Assembly (NCBI GenBank): GCA_910578505.1
Contig: CAJTPV010000003.1
Coordinates: 36,119-100,118, forward strand
Reading direction: 5' to 3'
DNA from: an uncultured Oscillospiraceae bacterium
GTDB lineage: Bacteria; Bacillota; Clostridia; Oscillospirales; Oscillospiraceae
DNA length: 64,000 nt
Below the pieces are notes generated by a model that did not search any database, was not told the DNA's origin, and saw only the letters and a program-made list of their open reading frames with translations. Both the position numbers and the translations under genes were made by a program. Each line of letters opens with the position of its first letter. The stretch's first letter is position 1. Below are positions 37,266 through 47,413 of this stretch, piece by piece.

Positions 37266-38539
37266 GGCTTCACCATCCCGATGGCCCGCGGATTGCACAC
37301 CGCCTGGATGTCGATGGTTTCTCCGTACTCCACAGACTCCACCCGGCTCTCCCGGTACAGGATATCCAGCAGATTTCCCTTGTCGTACGGCAGGTGTAAG
37401 GTGACATGCCTTGTCCCCTTGTCCAGCTCCCTGTCGATGGCCTTCAGCAGCTCGTCCAGCCCCTCGCGGGTCTTCGCGGAGATATTCACGGCGTCCTCCC
37501 CTCTGGGCCGGACGTCCCCCCAGTAGAGGTCGGACTTGTTGTACACCCGCAGGCAGGGCGTTGTCTCCGCGCCCAGCTCCCGGATGAGGCTGTCCACAAT
37601 CCGCGCCTGCTCCTGCCACTCGGGATTGGAGATATCGATCACGTGCAGTAGCAGGTCCGCGTACTCCAGCTCCTCCAGGGTGGCCTTGAAGGCATCCACC
37701 AGTTGGTGGGGCAGCTTGCGGATAAAGCCCACTGTGTCTGAAATCACCACATCCAGCGTGTCGCTGACAGCCAGCAGGCGGGTGGTGGTATCCAGCGTGT
37801 CGAAGAGCCGGTCGTTGGCGGGGATGTCCGCGCCGGTGAGAGCGTTGAGCAGGGTGGATTTCCCGGCGTTGGTGTAGCCCACGATGGCCACCACCGGGAT
37901 CTCGTTTTTCGTCCGCCGCTGGCGCTGGGTGCCCCGGATGCGGCGCACCTCCTCCAGCTCCTCCTTCAGCTTGTCGATCTTGCGGTGGATGTGGCGGCGG
38001 TCCGTCTCCAGCTGGGTCTCGCCGGGGCCCTTGGAGCCAATGGGGCCCTTGCCGCTGGTACCGGCCTGCCGCTCTAAGTGGGTCCACATACCGGTCAGCC
38101 GGGGCAGCAGGTACTGGTACTGGGCCAGCTCCACCTGCAGCCGCCCCTCCCTGGTCCGGGCCCGCTGGGCGAAGATGTCCAGGATCAAGGCGCTGCGGTC
38201 CAGCACCTGCACGCCCAGCTCCTCCGTCAGCACCCGCAGCTGGGACGGGCTGAGGTCGTTGTCAAAGATGACCGACGTGGCCCCCTCCGTCTTCACCAGG
38301 GCTTTGATCTCCTCCACCTTGCCCTCGCCGATGAAGGTGCGGGGGTCCGGAGAGGCGCGGTTCTGGAGCACGGAGGCAGCCGTTTCGCCGCCTGCCGTCT
38401 CCACCAGGTCCTCCAGCTCGTCCATGGATTCCTCGGTGGCGTTGTCCTGTTCCTCCAGCCGTGGGCTGGACAGACCGGCGATGATGACCCGGTCCCGTGG
38501 TTTTTCGATTTCTTCCAAAACTTGTTTCTGTTCCCTCAT
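37220..38539 (-). CDS. hflX: HflX ribosome-associated GTPase
   Basis: 439 residues. The N-terminal HflX domain contains DPRTFIGEGKVEEIKALV and a FDNDLSPSQLR segment; a linker includes GPGETQLETDRR; the G domain has GYTNAGKSTLLNALTG (G1), DTLDTTTR (G2), DTVGFIRKLPHQLVDAF (G3) and NKSDL (G4). HflX binds the 50S subunit and splits stalled ribosomes. The 3' end overlaps the convergent MTDF gene by 46 bases. Downstream of rpmE on the same strand, separated by a terminator hairpin at 38565. Confidence 0.97.
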   Translation of the reverse strand: MREQKQVLEEIEKPRDRVIIAGLSSPRLEEQDNATEESMDELEDLVETAGGETAASVLQNRASPDPRTFIGEGKVEEIKALVKTEGATSVIFDNDLSPSQLRVLTEELGVQVLDRSALILDIFAQRARTREGRLQVELAQYQYLLPRLTGMWTHLERQAGTSGKGPIGSKGPGETQLETDRRHIHRKIDKLKEELEEVRRIRGTQRQRRTKNEIPVVAIVGYTNAGKSTLLNALTGADIPANDRLFDTLDTTTRLLAVSDTLDVVISDTVGFIRKLPHQLVDAFKATLEELEYADLLLHVIDISNPEWQEQARIVDSLIRELGAETTPCLRVYNKSDLYWGDVRPRGEDAVNISAKTREGLDELLKAIDRELDKGTRHVTLHLPYDKGNLLDILYRESRVESVEYGETIDIQAVCNPRAIGMVKPYIEGWVEPKEAWED

Positions 38540-38564
38540 AATACCTCTTGCATTCTATAAATAC

Positions 38565-38595
38565 GCGCCGTACTGCGATCACAGCAGTACGGCGC
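38565..38595 (-). terminator. terminator after rpmE
   Basis: GCGCCGTACTGC (38565-38576) pairs perfectly with GCAGTACGGCGC (38584-38595); the minus-strand tail is GTATTTATAG. It sits between rpmE and hflX. Confidence 0.65.
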
Positions 38596-38604
38596 TCATT
38601 GAGA

Positions 38605-38805
38605 TCACTTCAGTCCAAACTTCTTGTTGAACTTAGCAACACGTCCGCCGGTGTCAACCAGCTTCTGCTTGCCTGTGAAGAAGGGGTGACACTTAGAGCA
38701 GACTTCCACGCGAATGTCCTTCTTCGTGGAACCTGTCTCAATTACATTACCGCAGGCGCATTTAATCGTAGTCTGCTGATAATTGGGATGGATACCTTCC
38801 TTCAT
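38605..38805 (-). CDS. rpmE: 50S ribosomal protein L31 (zinc form)
   Basis: 66 residues: MKEGIHPNYQQTTIKCACGN, then VCSKCHPFFTGKQKLVDTGG and FNKKFGLK. The C-x-C and C-x-x-C cysteines mark the zinc-binding C+ paralogue used under zinc sufficiency. GAGGTGAAC precedes ATG 38805. The promoter at 38871-38899 gives a leader of about 60 nt with paired GGCGGTGAAAGCCG, which could be an L31 autoregulatory leader (inference). Confidence 0.98.
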   Translation of the reverse strand: MKEGIHPNYQQTTIKCACGNVIETGSTKKDIRVEVCSKCHPFFTGKQKLVDTGGRVAKFNKKFGLK

Positions 38806-38870
38806 TGCTCTCGTTCACCTCTTTCCTCTTAAACTTTCATTTCACGGCTTTCACCGCCAAACTGTTACTT

Positions 38871-38899
38871 ACTATACCATATCCAACCGGGCATTGCAA
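38871..38899 (-). promoter_or_regulatory. promoter of rpmE
   Basis: Minus-strand -35 TTGCAA (38894-38899), 17-bp spacer, -10 TATAGT (38871-38876). Confidence 0.65.
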
Positions 38900-38944
38900 G
38901 CATTTTTTTCGGAAAAACGCAAATTTTTGAAAAACCCGGTCTCT

Positions 38945-40126
38945 TTACGCTTTCATCACCCTGGCCATCACCGCCAAACCCCTGTCGATCTCCTCCTTTG
39001 TGATGACCAGCGGCGGCAGCAGCCGCAGGGTATCCTTCCCCGCTGTCAGGCACAGCAGGCCCTCGGCCATCAAACGGTCCTTCAGCTCCTTGTGGGTCAT
39101 GCCCTGCACGCCCACGCCGATCATCAGGCCCATGCCCCGGATGCCGGACACATAGGGGCTGTTCAGCGCGGCGATGCCCTCCCGCAAATACTGCCCCTTT
39201 TCCTTCACCTGGGCCAGGAAATCGTCCGTCAGCGTATCCAGCACGGCGTTGCCCGCCGCCGCAGCCATGGGGTTGCCGCCGAAGGTGCTGCCGTGGTCGC
39301 CGGCCCCCAGGACCTTCCGGCACTTCTCGTTGGCCAGGAAGCCGCCGAAGGGCAGCCCGCCGGCAATGCCCTTGGCAAAGGTCACCACGTCCGGCTGGAT
39401 GCCGAACTGCTGGAAGGCAAAGAGGGTGCCCGTCCGCCCGATGCCGGTCTGCACCTCGTCCACCAGCAGCAGCCAGTCCTTCTCCGCGCAGAGCTTCGCC
39501 ACCGCCTGTACATAGTCCCTGTCCAGAGGATTCACGCCGCCCTCGCCCTGAATCAGCTCCATCATGATCGCGCAGACGTCGCCGTCCACCTCGGCCATCA
39601 GGCTGTCCATGTCGTTGGCGTCCGCATAGCGGAAGCCCTCGGTAAAGGGGAAGAAATAGTCGTGGAAATGGTCCTGGCCGGTGGCCTTCAAGGTTGTGAT
39701 GGTGCGGCCATGGAAGGAATTGCGCAGGGTGATCACGGTGGCCCGGCCCTTGCCGTACTTCTCATAGGAGTATTTTCTCGCCAGCTTGATCATGCCCTCG
39801 TTGGCCTCCGCGCCGGAGTTGCCGAAGAACACCGCCGCCATGCCGGAGGCGGGGACCAGCCGGGACGCCAGCTTTGCATAGGGCTCGGTATAGAAGAGGT
39901 TGGAGATATGTCCCACCTTCATGGCCTGGTCATAGATGGCCTTGGCCCAGGCTTCGTTGGCGTAGCCCAGGGAGCAGACGCCGATGCCGGAGGTAAAGTC
40001 GATGTACGCCTTCCCCGCCGTATCATAGACCGTTGCGCCGTGGCCGTGGTCGATAGCCAGCTGATTGCGGCTGTAGGTCTGCATCACATAGCCCTCGTCC
40101 AGGGCTTTGATCTCTTCAAAAGTCAT
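38945..40126 (-). CDS. argD: acetylornithine aminotransferase
   Basis: 393 residues, class-III PLP aminotransferase. Seen: YIDFTSGIGVCSLGYANEAW, FFGNSGAEANEGMIKLAR, SFHGRTITTLKATGQ, LLVDEVQTGIGRTGTLFA and the PLP lysine in DVVTFAKGIAGGLPFGG, with GSTFGGNPMAAAAG after it. It converts N-acetylglutamate semialdehyde to N-acetylornithine. Last gene of the minus-strand arg run, 23 bases after argB. Start ATG 40126. Arginine context makes the ArgD assignment firm. Confidence 0.96.
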   Translation of the reverse strand: MTFEEIKALDEGYVMQTYSRNQLAIDHGHGATVYDTAGKAYIDFTSGIGVCSLGYANEAWAKAIYDQAMKVGHISNLFYTEPYAKLASRLVPASGMAAVFFGNSGAEANEGMIKLARKYSYEKYGKGRATVITLRNSFHGRTITTLKATGQDHFHDYFFPFTEGFRYADANDMDSLMAEVDGDVCAIMMELIQGEGGVNPLDRDYVQAVAKLCAEKDWLLLVDEVQTGIGRTGTLFAFQQFGIQPDVVTFAKGIAGGLPFGGFLANEKCRKVLGAGDHGSTFGGNPMAAAAGNAVLDTLTDDFLAQVKEKGQYLREGIAALNSPYVSGIRGMGLMIGVGVQGMTHKELKDRLMAEGLLCLTAGKDTLRLLPPLVITKEEIDRGLAVMARVMKA

Positions 40127-40149
40127 TGTCCGTTCAGTCCTTTCATTGC

Positions 40150-41013
40150 TTACCAGATCATCGTCCCGATTCCAGCGTGGGACAGGACTTCAATCAAAAT
40201 CGAATGGGGGATTCTGCCATCCAGTATATGCGTCCGGCGGACGCCGCTGCGCACAGCGTCCACGCAGCAGTCCACCTTCGGGATCATGCCGCCGGAGATG
40301 ACGCCCGCCTCCACCAGCTCCGGCACGTCCGGCAGACGCACCTGGGAGATGAGGGTGTCCTCGTCGTTCCGGTCCCGGAGCAGGCCCCGGATATCGGTCA
40401 GCAGGATCAGCTTTTCCGCCCCCAGCGCCACGGCGATCTTTGCCGCCGCGGTGTCGGCGTTCACGTTGTAGCTGGTCTCCGCGTCCAGCCCCTGGGCCAC
40501 GGTGGAGATAACGGGGATGAACCCGTCCTGAATCGCGTCCTGAATGACCTTCGGGTCCACCGCCGCGATGTCGCCCACCAGGCCGTAGTCCACGCCGTTT
40601 TCCTGACGGCGGTTGGCCTGCAGCATGCTGCCGTCCAGCCCGCACAGCCCCACCGCCCGGCCTCCGGCCCGGTTGAGGGTCATAACCAGATTCTTGTTGA
40701 CCTTGCCGCAGAGGACCATCTGCACTGCGTCCATGGTCTCCTCGTCGGTGTAGCGGAGGCCGTTGATAAATTTGCTCTCTTTCCCGGTTTTCTTCAGCAG
40801 CTCGTTGATCTCCGGCCCGCCGCCGTGGACGACCACCACATTGATGCCCACCAGACGCAGGAGGATGATGTCATTGATGACGGCCTTGCGCAGCTCTTCG
40901 GAGATCATCGCGTTGCCGCCGTATTTGATGACGACCGTTTTCCCGTAGTACCGCTGAATATACGGCAGGGCCTCCACCAGGACCTGGGCCCTGTCCGTGT
41001 AACTGAATTGCAT
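40150..41013 (-). CDS. argB: acetylglutamate kinase
   Basis: 287 residues from ATG 41013 (GGAAGG upstream); an in-frame GTG three codons earlier is an alternative. Amino-acid kinase fold with YGKTVVIKYGGNAM, VVVVHGGGPEINELL, RYTDEETMDAVQMVL, VNADTAAAKIAVALGAEKLILLTD (nucleotide site) and SGGMIPKVDCCVDAVRSGV near the C-terminus. It phosphorylates N-acetylglutamate, the second step of arginine synthesis, and the long form with an N-terminal helix is usually feedback-inhibited by arginine; that helix is present (FSYTDRAQVLVEALPYIQRY). Confidence 0.97.
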   Translation of the reverse strand: MQFSYTDRAQVLVEALPYIQRYYGKTVVIKYGGNAMISEELRKAVINDIILLRLVGINVVVVHGGGPEINELLKKTGKESKFINGLRYTDEETMDAVQMVLCGKVNKNLVMTLNRAGGRAVGLCGLDGSMLQANRRQENGVDYGLVGDIAAVDPKVIQDAIQDGFIPVISTVAQGLDAETSYNVNADTAAAKIAVALGAEKLILLTDIRGLLRDRNDEDTLISQVRLPDVPELVEAGVISGGMIPKVDCCVDAVRSGVRRTHILDGRIPHSILIEVLSHAGIGTMIW

Positions 41014-41027
41014 GTCAGCCACCTTCC

Positions 41028-42254
41028 TTACGTCCGGTAATCGCCGTTGATTTTAATATAGTCGTACGTGATGTCGCAGCCCCAGCAGGTGCAGGCGCCG
41101 TTCCCCTCGCCCATGGCGACGTCAATGACGATCTCATCCTCTGTCAGAATCTTTTTCGCCAGCTCCTCGTCAAACGCCAGGCCTCTCCCCTGCTCACAGA
41201 CCAGGACGGTCCCCGCGGCAGAGGCAAACCGGACATCCACCTTCTCGGGGTCAAAGCTCTCGCCGGAATAGCCCATGGCGCAGAGCACCCGGCCCCAGTT
41301 GGCGTCACAGCCGAAAATCGCGGCCTTGGTCAGCGTAGAGGAAATCACAGACTTGGAAATGGTCTCCGCCTGGGCCTCATCCCTGGCCCCCTGCACGGTG
41401 CAGGTCATCAGGTGTATCGCGCCCTCGCCGTCCTTGGCCATTTTCCGGGCCAGCTGTACGCACAGCTCCCGCAGCGCAGCCACAAAGGCGTCGTAATCCT
41501 CGTTCTTTTCCGTGATCTCCGCATTGCCCGCCATACCGTTGGCCAGCACACAGCAGGTGTCGTTGGTGGAGGTATCCCCGTCCACACTGATGCGGTTGAA
41601 GCTGACGCGGACGGTCTCCTGCAGCGCCTCCCGGATCATGGCGGAGGAGATGGCGCAGTCGGTGGTAATAAAGCAGAGCATGGTGCCCATATTGGGATGG
41701 ATCATCCCGCTGCCCTTGGCGATGCCGCCCATGCGCACCGTCTTACCGCCCACCGTGGTCTCTACAGCGGCTTCCTTCTTTACTGTATCGGTGGTCATGA
41801 TGGCATGGGCCGCTATATCGCTGGCCGCGTCGCTCCGCTCCAGCCGGTTGTACAGCTCCTGCGCGCCGTCCTCGATCACCTTGATATTCAGCGGCTGTCC
41901 AATCACGCCGGTAGACGCCACCAGCACGTCCTCCGCTCTGCAGCCAATGACCGCCGCTGCGGCCTCGCACATCCGCCGGGCGTTCTCCTCGCCGCCGGGT
42001 GCGCAGGCGTTGGCGTTGCCGCTGTTGGCAATGACCGCCCGGGCCCTGCCGTCCGCCAGATGGGCTTTCGTGACGTGGATGGGCGCGGCCTTTACGACGT
42101 TCTTCGTAAACACAGCCGCCGCCGCGCAGTCCGTATCGGATACGATCAGCGCCACGTCTTTTTTATTCACATTGTGGGTCTTCACGCCCACATGGAGCCC
42201 CGCCGCCCGAAAGCCCTGGGCCGCGCACACTCCTCCGGTAATCTGTTTCAACAT
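41028..42254 (-). CDS. argJ: bifunctional ornithine/glutamate acetyltransferase
   Basis: 408 residues. ArgJ recycles the acetyl group from acetylornithine to glutamate. The autocleavage region reads KGSGMIHPNMGTMLCFITTD, with the catalytic Thr after MG, where most homologues have an Ala-Thr-Met-Leu core; the G for A change is minor. GVTAAQGF-like opening (GGVCAAQGFRAAGLHVG), NSGNANACAPG and the C-terminal CWGCDITYDYIKING-YRT tail are typical. No argA is needed when ArgJ is bifunctional. It lies between argC and argB. Confidence 0.97.
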   Translation of the reverse strand: MLKQITGGVCAAQGFRAAGLHVGVKTHNVNKKDVALIVSDTDCAAAAVFTKNVVKAAPIHVTKAHLADGRARAVIANSGNANACAPGGEENARRMCEAAAAVIGCRAEDVLVASTGVIGQPLNIKVIEDGAQELYNRLERSDAASDIAAHAIMTTDTVKKEAAVETTVGGKTVRMGGIAKGSGMIHPNMGTMLCFITTDCAISSAMIREALQETVRVSFNRISVDGDTSTNDTCCVLANGMAGNAEITEKNEDYDAFVAALRELCVQLARKMAKDGEGAIHLMTCTVQGARDEAQAETISKSVISSTLTKAAIFGCDANWGRVLCAMGYSGESFDPEKVDVRFASAAGTVLVCEQGRGLAFDEELAKKILTEDEIVIDVAMGEGNGACTCWGCDITYDYIKINGDYRT

Positions 42255-42285
42255 GGTTTTCTCCCGCTATGCATTTCGTTGGTTT

Positions 42286-43224
42286 TCAAATATTCAGTCC
42301 CGCCGTCTCGCCGAAGCCCAGCATCAGGTTCATGTTCTGCACCGCCGCGCCGGACGCGCCCTTCCCCAGGTTGTCAAAGAGGGCCGTGATGGTGAACTGC
42401 CCGTCGTTCCCCGCCACAATCAGGCTGAGGCTGTCGCTGTCCATTTTGCCGTTGGCGTACAGCTTGGCGCAGCCGTCCAGCGGGGACACTGTGACCAGCG
42501 CCTGACCGGCATAATAGTCATTGAGCTTCTGCCATACCTCGCGGAGAGCGGACACGCCGCGCAGCTGCTCCATATGGAGCGGGACAGTTGTGGCCATACC
42601 TTTATAATAATCGTCCACAATGGGCACAAAGACCGGCATTTTTTCCAGGCCGCAAATCTTCCGCATTTCCGGCAGATGCTTATGCCCCTGCGTCAGGGCA
42701 TAGGGGCACGGGGACGACAGCTCGTCTCCCCTGTCCGCCGCCTCATAGCTGGCGATCATTTTCTTCCCGCCGCCGGAATAGCCGGTGAGAGAAAAGCAGC
42801 TGACCGCCGCGTCCGTCGGCAGAAGCCCCAGCTTCACCAGCGGATACACAACGCTGATGAACCCGGTGGCGTGACAGCCCGGATTCGCCACCCGCTTCGC
42901 GGACTTTATGACCTCCCGCTGTTGCCCGGACAGCTCCGGGAAGCCGTACACCCAGCCGTCCATGGTGCGGTGGGCGGTGGAGGCATCAATAATCCGCGTG
43001 GCAGGGTTCCCCACCAGCTCCACCGCCTCCACAGCGGCGGCGTCCGGCAGGCACAGGAACACCAAATCCGACTCGTCCATCAGTTTTTTTCGCTCCGTTG
43101 GGTCCTTGCGCTTGTCCTCGTCGATCAGCAGCAGCTCGATATCCTGCCGCCCGGCCAGGCGGTCATAGATCTGGAGGCCGGTGGTGCCCTCCTTGCCATC
43201 GATATAGACAACCGGCTTGCTCAT
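42286..43224 (-). CDS. argC: N-acetyl-gamma-glutamyl-phosphate reductase (short type)
   Basis: 312 residues, the shorter type-2 ArgC. Reduces acetylglutamyl phosphate with NADPH. N-terminal VYIDGKEGTTGLQIYDRL is the nucleotide-binding motif; the active-site Cys is in RVANPGCHATGFI; the His/Arg pair is in the SLTGYSGGGKKMI stretch. The ATG overlaps the argH stop by 4 bases. Short ArgC enzymes are less common than the ~345-residue type but are known in several bacterial groups. Confidence 0.95.
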   Translation of the reverse strand: MSKPVVYIDGKEGTTGLQIYDRLAGRQDIELLLIDEDKRKDPTERKKLMDESDLVFLCLPDAAAVEAVELVGNPATRIIDASTAHRTMDGWVYGFPELSGQQREVIKSAKRVANPGCHATGFISVVYPLVKLGLLPTDAAVSCFSLTGYSGGGKKMIASYEAADRGDELSSPCPYALTQGHKHLPEMRKICGLEKMPVFVPIVDDYYKGMATTVPLHMEQLRGVSALREVWQKLNDYYAGQALVTVSPLDGCAKLYANGKMDSDSLSLIVAGNDGQFTITALFDNLGKGASGAAVQNMNLMLGFGETAGLNI

Positions 43225-44621
43225 ACGCGCTCCCCTTCTCCCGGACGGCAGGCGGCGATAAACGTCCTCAGCTCCTGAATCTGGCGGGTTGTCTCCTCCA
43301 CCGCCGGGCCGCCGTAGCTGCTGCGCTGGCCCATACAGGTCTCCAGCCGCAGCGCCTCGTATACGTCCTCCCCGAAGAGCGGGGAAATCTTCTGCAGCTC
43401 CTCAAGGGACAACTCTTCCAGCAGTTTCCCCTGTTGGCCGCAGTAATAAACCAGATTGCCCACCGTGGTATAGGCGTCCCGGAAGGGCATTCCCTTCTTG
43501 GTGAGATAGTCGGCGCAGTCGGTGGCGTTGATGAACCCGCCCCCCGCCGCCCGGCGCATGTTTTCCGGCAGGACCCGCATGGTGGACAGCATTCCCGTAA
43601 ATACAGGCAGGCACATCTTGACGGTATCTACCGCGTCGAATACCGGCTCCTTGTCCTCCTGCATATCCTTGTTGTACGCCAGGGGCAGGCCCTTCATGGT
43701 GGTCAGCAACCCCATCAGGTCGCCGTACACCCGGCCCGTCTTGCCCCGCACCAGCTCCGCCACGTCCGGGTTCTTCTTCTGGGGCATGATGGAGCTGCCG
43801 GTGGAGTATGCGTCGTCCAGCTCAATGAATTTGAACTCCCAGCTGCACCAGAGAATCACTTCCTCGGAAAACCGGCTCAGGTGCATCATCAAAATGGACA
43901 GACCGCTCATCAGCTCCAATGCGTAATCACGGTCGGACACGCCGTCCAGGCTGTTGGAGCAAGGGCGGTCAAATCCCAGCTCCCGTGCCACAGCCCAGCG
44001 GTCGATGGGATAGGTGGTCCCCGCCAGCGCGCCGCTGCCCAGGGGGCACACGTTCATCCGCTTCCGGCAGTCCATCAGCCGGTCCACATCCCGGCGCAGC
44101 TGCTCACCATAGGCCAGCAGGTGCTGCGCAAAGGAGATGGGCTGCGCCCGCTGCAGGTGGGTATAGCCGGGCATGACTGTGTTCTGATGCCGCTCCGCCT
44201 GTTCCAGAATCGCCTGCTGCAAATCCAGGATCTGCCCGATGACCTCGTCGATCTCCCGCCGCAGATACAGCCGTAGGTCCACGGCCACCTGGTCGTTGCG
44301 GCTGCGGGCGGTGTGCAGGCGCTTGCCCGCCTCCCCGATGCGCTGTGTCAGCAGCGCCTCCACATTCATGTGGATATCCTCGTTGTCGGCGGTGAACTCG
44401 ATCTTCCCCGCCTCCACGTCCGCCAGAATGCCCTGCAGACCCTGCCGGATCTGCTGTTCGTCCTCCCGGGAGATGATCCCCTGCCCGGCCAGCATTTTCG
44501 CATGGGCCAAACTGCCCTCAATGTCCTCCCGGTACATCCGGCAGTCAAATTGAATGGAGGAATTGAAATCGTTGACTAAGGTGTCCGTCTCCTTGCGGAA
44601 CCGCCCGCCCCATAACTTCAT
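43221..44621 (-). CDS. argH: argininosuccinate lyase
   Basis: 466 residues. Final step: argininosuccinate to arginine and fumarate. Fumarase/aspartase-superfamily signatures: LHTARSRNDQVAVDLRLYLR, TVMPGYTHLQRAQPISFAQH (catalytic His) and the C3 loop GSSIMPQKKNPDVAELVRGK. GAGG lies upstream of ATG 44621. It is the first of the argH-C-J-B-D run; its leader carries the interleaved TTTTGTG repeats at 44646-44677. Complete, no anomalies. Confidence 0.98.
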   Translation of the reverse strand: MKLWGGRFRKETDTLVNDFNSSIQFDCRMYREDIEGSLAHAKMLAGQGIISREDEQQIRQGLQGILADVEAGKIEFTADNEDIHMNVEALLTQRIGEAGKRLHTARSRNDQVAVDLRLYLRREIDEVIGQILDLQQAILEQAERHQNTVMPGYTHLQRAQPISFAQHLLAYGEQLRRDVDRLMDCRKRMNVCPLGSGALAGTTYPIDRWAVARELGFDRPCSNSLDGVSDRDYALELMSGLSILMMHLSRFSEEVILWCSWEFKFIELDDAYSTGSSIMPQKKNPDVAELVRGKTGRVYGDLMGLLTTMKGLPLAYNKDMQEDKEPVFDAVDTVKMCLPVFTGMLSTMRVLPENMRRAAGGGFINATDCADYLTKKGMPFRDAYTTVGNLVYYCGQQGKLLEELSLEELQKISPLFGEDVYEALRLETCMGQRSSYGGPAVEETTRQIQELRTFIAACRPGEGERV

Positions 44622-44645
44622 AGGTCGTAACCTCGCAATTTCTCA

Positions 44646-44677
44646 ATTTTGTGATTGCACAAAATCTTAGTTTTGTG
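44646..44677. repeat. three alternating TTTTGTG/CACAAAA copies in the argH leader
   Basis: ATTTTGTG (44646-44653), CACAAAAT (44658-44665) and TTTTGTG (44671-44677) allow the middle copy to pair with either flank (8 or 7 bp), a possible two-state hairpin or a double operator. Confidence 0.6.
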
Positions 44678-44701
44678 GAATGTCGTGTAACCCTGATAAA
44701 A

Positions 44702-44738
44702 GGGAAGCGGCGGAGACGCCTGCGTTCTCCGCCCTCCC
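44702..44738 (-). terminator. terminator of the argG-VOC transcript
   Basis: GGGA...GGCGGAGA (44702-44716) / TCTCCGCC...TCCC (44726-44738) stem; minus-strand tail CCTTTTATC. Confidence 0.6.
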
Positions 44739-44776
44739 GGAATATTCAGTAATCAATACATTTTGTCACCGGCAGT

Positions 44777-45736
44777 TCAATCCCGGTCGGAAATGCTGAA
44801 CGGATGCCCCGCCGGGTCCAGCAGGACCGTCCGGTTATCCTGCATCAATAAGGAGCTTTCAACGACCCTTGCCCCCAAAACCTCCGCATAACCGACTGTC
44901 TCCGGATAATCATGCTGATTCACGCAGAAATCCAGACACATCATCATCTGCTGCCGCTCCGGCTGTGATGGATACATGGGCGGGACGTAATGCTCCGCAT
45001 AGGCAATGACCAGCTGTACGCCGGTCTCCGGCGCCTGTACCACGACCCGCTCAGGACTTTCTTCCACAACAGGCCAGTCCAGCAGCTGCGAATAAAAGTC
45101 AGCCAACTCTTTTACAAACGTACACTCCAAGGTCACGGATCTTATGGTCAGAGCCTGCTCTGCACGCTTAATTTTTTCCGGCTTGCCGTAACCGCACCAT
45201 GCATACTCATCTAATGAATGTCGCGACCACTCATCTCTCCATTCACAGACGCCCCAATCTTCATTCTCGACCAGCGCCTGCCGCATCTCTTCACTCAGCG
45301 GCCAGAGAAAGCATTCGCTCTCGTGTGAGATACTGCCAAAGAACAGCTTTTTGTCCGAATAGAGACACAGGTCGTCAAATAAGCTGCCTTCCTCTTTTGG
45401 ATAGCCTCCCAGTCCTGTAGGGGAACGCTTCCTGAAAAAAATGTCGGAATAACAGGCAAGAATCGCTTCCTTCGCGCCTTCCGCAGCACGATAGAGATAA
45501 ATCCGATCCGGCGTGCTGCCGGGGCCATAGCCAAAACGCTCCGATAAAGTTACAACACTGTCGAACCAGGGGTGCAGCGCGTCCTTAAGCAGGCAGGAAT
45601 CATCATAATTGGTTGCGGGGCCGGCAAATGTAAAATAGTCCACATACGGCCAGCAGACGTCCAGAAACTGCCGGAAGCGTTCCCCGCAAATCGGGGTGAC
45701 CGGGTGTAAAAAGTCCAAGCCGTGCTGGTACCACAT
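44777..45736 (-). CDS. unknown N-terminal domain fused to a VOC (glyoxalase-like) domain
   Basis: 319 residues. The first ~195 residues match nothing I recognise; they are Trp/Tyr-rich with paired Cys and Asp motifs (VDYFTFAGPATNYDDS). The last ~115 residues form a VOC/glyoxalase-like domain: VTLECTFVKELADFYSQLLDWPVV, VQLVIAYAEHYVPP and a final VLLDPAGHPFSI strand. The gene starts 3 bases after the argG stop, so it is co-transcribed with argG although no arginine role is evident. It may be an accessory insertion into the arg cluster. VOC domains bind or modify small molecules, including antibiotics. Confidence 0.7.
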   Translation of the reverse strand: MWYQHGLDFLHPVTPICGERFRQFLDVCWPYVDYFTFAGPATNYDDSCLLKDALHPWFDSVVTLSERFGYGPGSTPDRIYLYRAAEGAKEAILACYSDIFFRKRSPTGLGGYPKEEGSLFDDLCLYSDKKLFFGSISHESECFLWPLSEEMRQALVENEDWGVCEWRDEWSRHSLDEYAWCGYGKPEKIKRAEQALTIRSVTLECTFVKELADFYSQLLDWPVVEESPERVVVQAPETGVQLVIAYAEHYVPPMYPSQPERQQMMMCLDFCVNQHDYPETVGYAEVLGARVVESSLLMQDNRTVLLDPAGHPFSISDRD

Positions 45737-45739
45737 GCC

Positions 45740-46960
<1,221 letters not shown>

Positions 46961-47019
46961 CTTAAAAAACCTCCAATTGGTTTGTTGTGTTGTAGGGTGT
47001 CCTTGGACTTTGTGCATAT

Positions 47020-47048
47020 ATATTACAACGGTATGATTTTTTATGCAA
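47020..47048 (-). promoter_or_regulatory. promoter of argG
   Basis: Minus-strand -35 TTGCAT (47043-47048), 17-bp spacer, -10 TAATAT (47020-47025). The AT-rich spacer has a weak ARG-box look, but no convincing palindrome. Confidence 0.6.
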
Positions 47049-47413
47049 TAGCAAGTTCTGATAAATTCTCACTGCTTCTCCAGAATCTCCTTGTGCATTT
47101 TACCGGAAAATTCACCAAAACCACCTTTTAGGACCCCAGAGCTTCCATGATGCGGAAATTTGTCCCGTCAAAAAATGAATATTAAATGTATATTATATAC
47201 TTTTTTCTCTTGGACGGACTTCATATCGCCCCGGCATTTCCTTGATTTTCCAACCAGCCCGCCGGGGTTGGTGCAAAGTGTGCAAAAAAGCTGTTAAGAA
47301 TTATCAAAATTGCGCATGGTTTTCACAATGGGCCTCTGTTATAATGGTTGAGTATTTATTCTTTCGTTGATCGATATGGATCAAAAAATATGCATCTTAG
47401 GAGGCGCAGGAAC
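47049..47413. other. AT-rich intergenic region between argG and the purine permease
   Basis: No gene is seen. An extended -10 (TGTTATAAT, 47335-47343) probably drives the permease. A short GC-rich inverted segment (AACCAGCCCGCCGGGGTTGG near 47251) stands alone. No purine riboswitch core is recognisable. Confidence 0.4.

Noticed and set aside
47049..47413. Purine riboswitch ahead of the NCS2 permease
   Set aside because: The conserved purine-aptamer core and loop sequences are not found; only an extended -10 is visible.
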